DNA from: an uncultured Lachnospiraceae bacterium | GTDB lineage: Bacteria; Bacillota; Clostridia; Lachnospirales; Lachnospiraceae | NCBI GenBank assembly: GCA_910586095.1 | Contig: CAJUHQ010000176.1 | Location: 1-5,219 of the forward strand | Direction: 5' to 3' | Length of the DNA stretch: 5,219 nt | Part shown: one piece after another, positions 1 through 5,219 of the stretch | How the letters are laid out: each line of letters opens with the position of its first letter | How positions within the stretch are numbered: the first letter of the stretch is position 1 | The notes under the pieces: model-generated | Told to the model about the DNA's origin: nothing | Seen by the model: only the letters and a program-made list of their open reading frames with translations | Database searches by the model: none | Program-made: the position numbers and the translations under genes

Positions 1-3000
1 ATATCCAATGATACTCCAAATTCTTTTTCAATCTCTATCTTTGCCTGTGCTCCAGATAGAGAATGTCCTCCACTCTCATAGAAGTCGCTATTTAAGGTAA
101 TATCTTCATTGCCTAATACTTTACACCATATCTTTCTCAATCTCTTTTGGGTATCCGTGTATAAACTATCATCAACATAAATATCCTTGGCTAAGATGTC
201 AAATGTCTCTACTATTTTTTTATTAATTTTTCCACTAATACTATGGGGCAATTCATCTACAAATTCAAAATAAGATGGCACCATGTAATGTGGCAATTCA
301 CTCTTCATCTGTTTTCTTAATGAACCTTCATTGCAACTATCTGAACCACATACAAATGCTACCAACTTCTTATCATTGAAAAATTCCTTTATAATCACCG
401 CTGCTTCTTTTACTCCATCACATTTATTTAAGATATTTTCCACTTCATCTATCTCAATTCTAAAACCTCTTATTTTTACTTGATTATCTTTTCTGCCGCA
501 AAATTTAATATAACCGTCTTTTGTAAATCTAGCAATATCACTTGTTCTATATATCTTATTAAATGCGTTTTTATCTATTGTATTATGGACAAATTTTTCA
601 TCTGTAATGTCTGGCCTGTTAAAATATCCTCTTGCCAGTCCAATGGATGAAATACATAATTCCCCAGGCATACCTATTGGTACTGGGTTTAAATCGTTAT
701 CTAAAATATACAGCTTAGTGCCCAAAATTGCTTTTCCAATTGTTATGTTTTCAGCATCTGATGGGTCACATAGCTTATAAGAAGCACATACTGTGCTTTC
801 TGTTGGTCCATAAGCATTTACAAAACGTCTTCCTGATCCCCATTTTTCAACAACCGCCTTATTACAACTCTCTCCTGCTGAAAGTACTGTGCGTAATTTG
901 CTAATTTTTTTTGGATTTGTCAGCATTAATACTGACGGTGTTAATATTACTTCTGTTATTTCTTCTTCCACTAATACTCTTTCCAAATCTCCACCTGGCA
1001 TTATTTCGTTTTTTGACTTTAATACAAGTTCCCCTCCTGATAAAAGTGCAATAAATATCTCAGCAATAGAGGCATCAAAACTAAGAGAGGCGAATTGTAA
1101 TACTTTACTATCCTTTCTTACTCCCCAGCCTTCATTTAATCCTTTGACCATATTACATATTCCAATGTGCTCTATCATTACACCTTTTGGCTTACCAGTC
1201 GTGCCAGATGTAAAAATAATATACGCCAGATCATTGGGAAATATTTTTATATGAATATTCTCATGAGAGAACCTATTCATATTCTCCTCTAAGTTTTTAA
1301 TAGTAACTATCTTACAATCAGGACATCCAACACCTTTCTGTTTCCAATTGTCTTCTGCAAATACTATGTTTGCTTTCGTTTCAGTCAAAATATAATTTAT
1401 TCTATTCATAGGATATTCTGGATCCATTGGCACATACACACACCCAATTTTTAAAATAGCAATCAATACTTCCATTGTTTTTATAGATTTATTTAAACAT
1501 AGGGCTACGCAATCGCCTTTTTTCGCTCCCATAGATTGTAAATATCTTCCTATCTGATTTGCCTTTTCATTAAATGATCCATAGGTCTCTCTTTCATTGT
1601 TCATTGAAACAGCTATATGATGACAAAATTTATCTACAATCTCTTCAAAAGCATCTATAAACATTCTATTATCATATTCATCGCCATGAACCTCATTAAA
1701 TTCATGAAATAACTTATTATACTCAACTTGAGTAAGCATTTTAATATGTTTTATCTTCACATCGGAATTATCAAGAACAGCTTTTAATATATTCTCATAA
1801 TGTAAAGTCATATTCTCAATAAATTCTTTGTTTAAAATATCTGTATTATATTGCCACGCTAAGTTCACGTTTTGGCCCGAAGTATCTGCCATTAGTAATA
1901 AATCGTAAGGTGTATAGAGAATCTCTGAGCCTCTTGCAGATAAACTTATTTCAGAAAATGAAAAATTAGCATGATGGCCTGTCACAAAACCAGATAAATT
2001 TTTATTATCTTCTACATTGAGATTTTCTTGACTAAAAGCAACTTGAACGACTGGTGAGAATCCCTGTGTTCCAGCTGTATTTATATTTTCAAGTATTTTC
2101 TTAAATGAAAATTTTTGGTGCTCTAATGCAGAAAGAATTTCCCTTTTTACCACTATGGAAAATTCTGCAAATGTCATATCACTCCTTACCTTTGTTCTTA
2201 TAGGCAGCAAATTAATAAAATCCCCTACTGTATTTTCGCATCCAAAATCATTTCTTAGTGTTGCAGACATACCAATAATTATGTCATTCTCACTTGTGTA
2301 CTTATACATCAATATATAATATGCTGTTATTAAAATATTGAATGGTGTAACATTTAATTTTTTAGCCAGCTCATTTATCTCCCAGTTTGCATTGCCACTT
2401 ATACAGCTTCGAAACACATCCCCATTATACGTTACCTTTTCAGGACGTTTTTTTACTGATAAATCCACAATCGGCAAAGCTCCCATTAGTTTTTCATTCC
2501 AAAAATCTCTGTCTTTAGTTCCATTTTCCGAATCAAGATATTTGGTATAATCATTAATAAATTTTTCATACTTACTTTCAGTAAAACTTTCTAATTCTAA
2601 TCCATTATATAACCTTTGATAATTTTCAGCCAATTGAGATAGCAATACATTCATAGACTCCAAATCTATCACTGCATGATGTGCACATGCAGTCATTACA
2701 TAACCTTTTCTTTTCCTTAATAGATATACTTTGAATAATCCTCCATTTTCTAAATAAAAGGGGGTGTTCTCGAATTCTTTAATTTTTAATTCAATCTCTT
2801 TATCTGAATATACTATCTCTTCGTCATAAATAAAATATTCTAATTCATCAATAGAACAAAAAGATTTTTTCAATATACCCTTTTCTTCATAAAATTTAGC
2901 TCTTAATTCACTATGATCAGATACTAATTGTCTAATTACACTTTTTAATATTCCAATATGTAAATTCCCATGGATATCCCCAACAAAATTCTGATTATAT

Positions 3001-5219
3001 GCACAATTATTTTTGTCTGCCTGATAGATAGTCCATAAAAGCATTTGCATCTCTGAAACTGCTGGTTCCAAATCAATCTCTTCTTCCATAGTTTCTACCA
3101 AAGAATGATTCGCAATATATAATTCCATATCACCTACAGACATATCATCAATCATGAGAGTCAATGGAATATCACATCCACATGTAGACTTCACTTTCGA
3201 TTTGATTGCATACGCAATTAAAGAATCCATTCCTAATTCCACTAACTTATCGCTGCTCTTCATCTCTGAAATTTCTAATCTTAAGTGTTCCCCCAACAAT
3301 GATTTCACAAAATTATTTCCAGAAACTTCTGCACTTCTTATATCAGTATTTTTTGTCAATTCATCATGAATATTTACTTGTATAAAACTTCTGCTTTTAT
3401 TTATATTAGATTTTTTATACCAATAATGTTTCTTGTTCCATCCATAAGAAGGTACTTTAACATTGTTAAAATTCCCAGAATAATACTGATCCCAATGAAT
3501 TTCCACATGAGCTGTATAAAGTTTTGCAACGAGTGCAGCAATGCTATATAGAGGGGAAACGTTTTTTTGCAGTGCGGATACAACCTCAGACTTGGGAAAA
3601 TCTTGGCTAAGAAATGGCATAAGAATAGCCTGGGTATTTATTTCTACAATAAAATTGCAGCCCCTGTCTATTACTTCATTCATCGTTTTATAAAACTGAA
3701 CTGGTTTATATACCTGCTCCATCCAATAATCTGATCCAAATGTCCTTCCATCTGCTATTTGAGCTGTTACTGTTGAGAACACGTCAATTTTATGTGGCCT
3801 AATTCTAATCTTTTTTAACTCATTTTTTATTTCTCCTTGAATCTTTTTTGCCTCCACTCCATGAAATGGATATAACACGCCAAGCATAGTACATGGAACT
3901 TCCATGGTTCTTAAATATTCCAAAACGCAATTCAATTCCTTTTCTGGTCCAGAGATCACACAGGAGGTACTAGAATTGACAACAGATATATTAACACTCT
4001 CAGATACTTTCTGTTCTTCTAATATATGTTCTACCTCATTTGATGGAAGATGCACACTTAACATTCTTCCTTTTCCTTTTAGCTGCTGCATAACCAAAGA
4101 ACGTTTATATACTACTATTATTGCGTCTTTTAATGATAATTTCCCTGAAATATAAGCAGCAGCAACTTCACCCAAACTATGTCCAACGATTACAGAAGGT
4201 TTGATTCCATACTTTTCCAAAACATAAGCTGTAGCAACTTGTACTCCAAAAGTTACAGGCTGTGCCACATCTGTATCTTCAAAATTTTTTTCACTTTTAT
4301 TATTTAAAACATCGTAAATAGACCATCCACTCATTTCCATGAATAATCGATCTATTTCTAGTATTTTTTCATAAAAAAAAGGATTTTTGTTTAACTCACA
4401 ACTAAAATTAAACTTTCCTGGACCTTGTCCAGAGAAAACAAACGCTATTGTTTTTTCTTCCCCGTCATCTGTTTGTTTTATTACTTTATAGTCTAAGGGC
4501 TCTGTAGATTGAAATACATATGCCTTCTTTTCCTTAAATTTTGTACGATATTTTCCATAAGAAGCTGCTATTTCATAAATACTCTCTTTATGATTTTCTA
4601 TGTATGCAAGAGCCCTCCTTTCATTAATTTCTAAACTTTCCTTTGATTTTGCTGAAAGAGGCAAAACACATCCAGCATGTTCCCATTCTTTGGTCTCTTT
4701 TGTAGGATTTTCTTTATAGTCAGCTATAATCAAATGGGCATTTGTTCCTCCAAATCCAAAACTGCTGATTCCAGCTATCCTCCTCTCTCTTCCTTCCCAA
4801 TGTTCAACCTTCGTTTGAACCTCAAACTTGTTTTTGTTTGTAGTCACTTTATGATTCAGTTCCAAAAAATTTAAACTAGGTACAAGTTTTTTGTTATACA
4901 AGCATAGGGAAACCTTTATCAAACTTGCAATTCCCGCTGCCCCTTCAAGATGTCCAATGTTTGTTTTTACTGACCCAATTTTTAATTTATTCTTTTTCTC
5001 ATGACATATACTTTCTCCCAATCCTGCCAGCTCTATGGGATCTCCTAGATTCGTTCCTGTTCCATGTGCCTCTACATACTGTATATCATTTGTCTTTATT
5101 TTTGCCCTTTTCATAGCCTTCTTTACTAAGTTTATTTGTGAGGAAACATTTGGCGCTGTAAGACCATTGCTTCTTCCATCCTGATTTACTGCACTTCCTA
5201 AAATAGTAGCATATATTCT
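1..5219 (-). CDS. Hybrid PKS-NRPS megasynthase, internal fragment (KS-AT-ACP-C-A-PCP), open at both ends
   Basis: One continuous reading frame on the minus strand (codons start at base 5219; 1739 codons, last complete codon at bases 5-3) has no stop. The start codon lies beyond base 5219 and the stop beyond base 1. Six catalytic or carrier domains follow in order: half a ketosynthase, acyltransferase, acyl carrier protein, condensation, adenylation and the first part of a peptidyl carrier protein. All keep their signature residues: KS HGTGT and NIGH, AT GHSLGE, ACP GMDSL, C HHAVID, A SGTTGKPKG and NAYGPTE, PCP GGHSL. It is a cytosolic assembly-line enzyme that adds one C2 unit and then one amino acid to a thioester-bound chain. 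At least about 280 KS residues are missing upstream, including the active-site Cys region. Downstream a release domain or further modules are expected but not visible. No frameshift or degraded motif was found, so it looks functional. I do not recognise the specific pathway, so no symbol is given. Confidence 0.97.
3..185 (-). other. Peptidyl carrier protein (PCP/T) domain, truncated by the window edge
   Basis: Codons 1679-1739. This carrier holds the activated amino acid for condensation. Helix I (TDTQKRLRKIWCKVLG) and the phosphopantetheine site in DFYESGGHSLSGAQAK (Ser1720) are visible. GGHSL is the NRPS-type form, distinct from the GMDSL of the upstream ACP. The last helices and anything downstream (thioesterase, reductase, epimerase or another module) lie beyond base 1. 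Confidence 0.93.
204..1739 (-). other. Adenylation (A) domain, pocket code DAAILAAVCK, likely large aromatic or hydrophobic amino acid
   Basis: Codons 1161-1672. The domain activates an amino acid as aminoacyl-AMP and loads it on the PCP. Core motifs: A3 YIIFTSGTTGKPKG (ending near Lys1345), A4 SFDAS (Asp1382), A5 NAYGPTE (1468-1474), A6 GELCISSIGLARGY, A7 YRTSD (Asp1561, with Ser for the usual Gly), A8 GRKDNQVKIRGFRIE, A10 SGKINKK (catalytic Lys1664). Aligning by hand to GrsA PheA, with no gaps from position 235 to 331, gives Asp1382, Ala1383, Ala1386, Ile1425, Leu1446, Ala1448, Ala1469, Val1477, Cys1478, Lys1664. Asp235 and Lys517 equivalents mean an ordinary alpha-amino acid. Six of ten match the GrsA Phe code (DAWTIAAICK), and the AAVCK tail is shared by Phe/Tyr codes. 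The exact substrate is inferred, not shown. Confidence 0.95.
1740..3074 (-). other. Condensation (C) domain at the PKS-to-NRPS junction
   Basis: Codons 716-1160, full family length (about 445 residues). It forms the amide between the ACP-bound acyl chain and the amino acid on the downstream PCP. Visible core motifs are C1 (VSEMQMLLW), the active-site C3 motif HHAVID (second His848, Asp852), C4-like DFWNEKL, C5 (IGMSATLRN followed by VGDFINLLPIRT) and C6/C7 (HQKFSFKKIL, FSPVVQVAFSQ). The catalytic His and structural Asp are intact, and the DxxxxD of heterocyclization domains is absent. The residue after the Asp is Leu, not the usual Gly. No epimerase precedes it, and the donor is a polyketide, so its stereochemical class (LCL or DCL) cannot be read from context. 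Confidence 0.95.
3105..3332 (-). other. Acyl carrier protein (ACP) domain
   Basis: Codons 630-705. The carrier tethers the growing polyketide on a phosphopantetheine arm. The attachment Ser666 lies in ELGMDSLIAYAIKSKV, the PKS-type version (G-M/V-D-S-L) of the carrier motif. Helix I precedes it (FVKSLLGEHLRLE) and helix III/IV follows (IPLTLMIDDMSVGDMELYI). The Trp that marks ACPs of beta-branching modules (a few residues after the Ser) is absent. Only one carrier is present. It leads within about 10-15 mostly acidic residues (ETMEEEIDLE) into the condensation domain. Confidence 0.95.
3411..3539 (-). other. Post-AT linker
   Basis: Codons 561-603. This short segment wraps back from the AT toward the KS. 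It ends in VPSYGWNKKHYW (His598), the counterpart of the family's LPTYPFQ-x-x-x-YW block, with YGW in place of the usual YPF or YPW. After it comes only a short polar stretch (about 26 residues, to codon 629) before the ACP, which rules out reductive domains in this module. Confidence 0.75.
3540..4451 (-). other. Acyltransferase (AT) domain, probably malonyl-CoA specific
   Basis: Codons 257-560. The domain loads the extender unit from CoA onto the ACP. It opens with the oxyanion block FVFSGQGPG (Gln265). The catalytic Ser348 sits in GHSLGE, and the catalytic His453 in YPFH, 105 residues later, which matches the usual spacing. A conserved Arg follows the Ser in the KRSLVMQQ segment. Specificity rests on two known family markers. 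The residue after the nucleophile is Leu (malonyl type) rather than Gln (GHSQGE, methylmalonyl type). The His motif ends in Phe-His (as in malonyl HAFH) rather than Ser-His (YASH, methylmalonyl). YPFH is a less usual form, so malonyl is a reasonable but not certain call. Confidence 0.93.
4452..4715 (-). other. KS-AT adaptor (linker) region
   Basis: Codons 169-256. This is the structured linker that fixes the AT beside the KS in cis-AT modular PKSs. It contains the typical LPLSAKSKESL block, where partitioning of KS and AT usually begins, followed by a helical stretch with EIAASYGKYR and a strand (KKAYVF) that resemble the usual 'LAxTLxxGRxxxxxRxAxV' pattern. Its presence supports a true cis-AT module rather than a trans-AT one. 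Confidence 0.8.
4716..5219 (-). other. Ketosynthase (KS) domain, C-terminal part only
   Basis: Codons 1-168. The domain performs decarboxylative Claisen condensation of the incoming acyl chain with the ACP-bound extender unit. Visible signatures are NQDGRSNGLTAPN (from about codon 12), the first catalytic His in EAHGTGT (His52), the conserved Lys in SVKTNIGH (Lys85), the second catalytic His in NIGHLEGAAG (His90), and the closing block SSFGFGGTNAH (ending at codon 162). The His-His spacing of 38 residues is normal for modular KSs. The nucleophilic Cys (TACSS-type motif) would lie upstream of the window edge and cannot be checked, so a decarboxylating (KSQ) or inactive variant cannot be formally excluded, although both His and the Lys are intact. 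Confidence 0.96.

Noticed and set aside
889..1254. Plus-strand ORF of 121 codons
   Set aside because: It lies antisense to the A3-A5 core of the adenylation domain, whose conserved motifs are in frame on the minus strand. The translated product is low complexity (Ser/Ile/Asn-rich), with no recognisable domain: a shadow ORF.
3044..3110. Possible gene boundary between the PKS and NRPS halves (ACP to C junction)
   Set aside because: The frame is continuous through the junction with no stop. The Met codons near codon 708 have no convincing ribosome binding site upstream, so the two halves form one polypeptide.
3401..3583. Minus-strand ORF of 60 codons
   Set aside because: It is in a different frame from the megasynthase frame, which reads through this stretch as the end of the AT and its linker (LYTAHVEIHW, VPSYGWNKKHYW). 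It is an out-of-frame shadow.
4369..4383. Run of A on the plus strand (T-run in the gene) that could be a sequencing slip or frameshift site
   Set aside because: The AT domain reads correctly on both sides of it in the same frame (SGQGPG before, GHSLGE after), so no indel is indicated.
2338..5116. Other plus-strand ORFs of 61-83 codons (at 2338-2550, 3154-3369, 3366-3551, 3904-4155, 4677-4874, 4925-5116)
   Set aside because: Each is antisense to a conserved C, ACP, AT or KS segment, none resembles a known protein, and none forms a coherent gene set. They are by-products of AT-rich coding DNA.
1..5219. Search for CRISPR arrays, tRNA/rRNA, IS ends, riboswitches, promoters and terminators
   Set aside because: The whole window is coding sequence with conserved motifs spaced along it. 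I saw no regularly spaced repeats, RNA-like conserved elements, transposase remnants or intergenic gaps.

Overview
The window is the interior of one very large gene on the minus strand. Read from base 5219 down to base 3, the frame stays open for 1739 codons without a stop, and neither the true start nor the true stop is inside the window. I checked this frame triplet by triplet. The product is a hybrid polyketide synthase / non-ribosomal peptide synthetase (PKS-NRPS) megasynthase. Residue numbers below are codons of this fragment, with codon 1 at bases 5219-5217.

The organism is probably a low-G+C Gram-positive bacterium (Bacillota: a clostridium-like or Paenibacillus-like lineage). The DNA is roughly one third G+C by eye, arginine is mostly AGA, isoleucine is often ATA, and the protein is Lys/Glu/Asn/Ile-rich. 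All tryptophans are TGG and no in-frame TGA occurs, so the standard bacterial code fits. The genus cannot be told from this sequence.

Layout in transcription order (right to left in the window): C-terminal half of a ketosynthase (KS, about 4716-5219); KS-AT adaptor (about 4452-4715); cis acyltransferase (AT, about 3540-4451) with its post-AT linker (about 3411-3539); acyl carrier protein (ACP, about 3105-3332); condensation domain (C, about 1740-3074); adenylation domain (A, about 204-1739); and the start of a peptidyl carrier protein (PCP, about 3-185), cut by the left edge. There is no room for a ketoreductase, dehydratase, enoylreductase, methyltransferase or epimerase between these domains.

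How it should work: the KS extends an upstream acyl chain by one unit chosen by the AT (motifs suggest malonyl-CoA). The ACP holds the resulting beta-ketoacyl chain. The C domain then joins it to an amino acid activated by the A domain (pocket code DAAILAAVCK, closest to aromatic codes) and loaded on the PCP. The expected intermediate is a beta-ketoacyl-aminoacyl thioester, a classical precursor of tetramic acids or beta-keto amides, unless trans-acting enzymes modify it. No non-coding DNA, RNA gene, promoter, terminator, repeat or mobile element was seen. The short plus-strand ORFs are antisense shadows of this gene.
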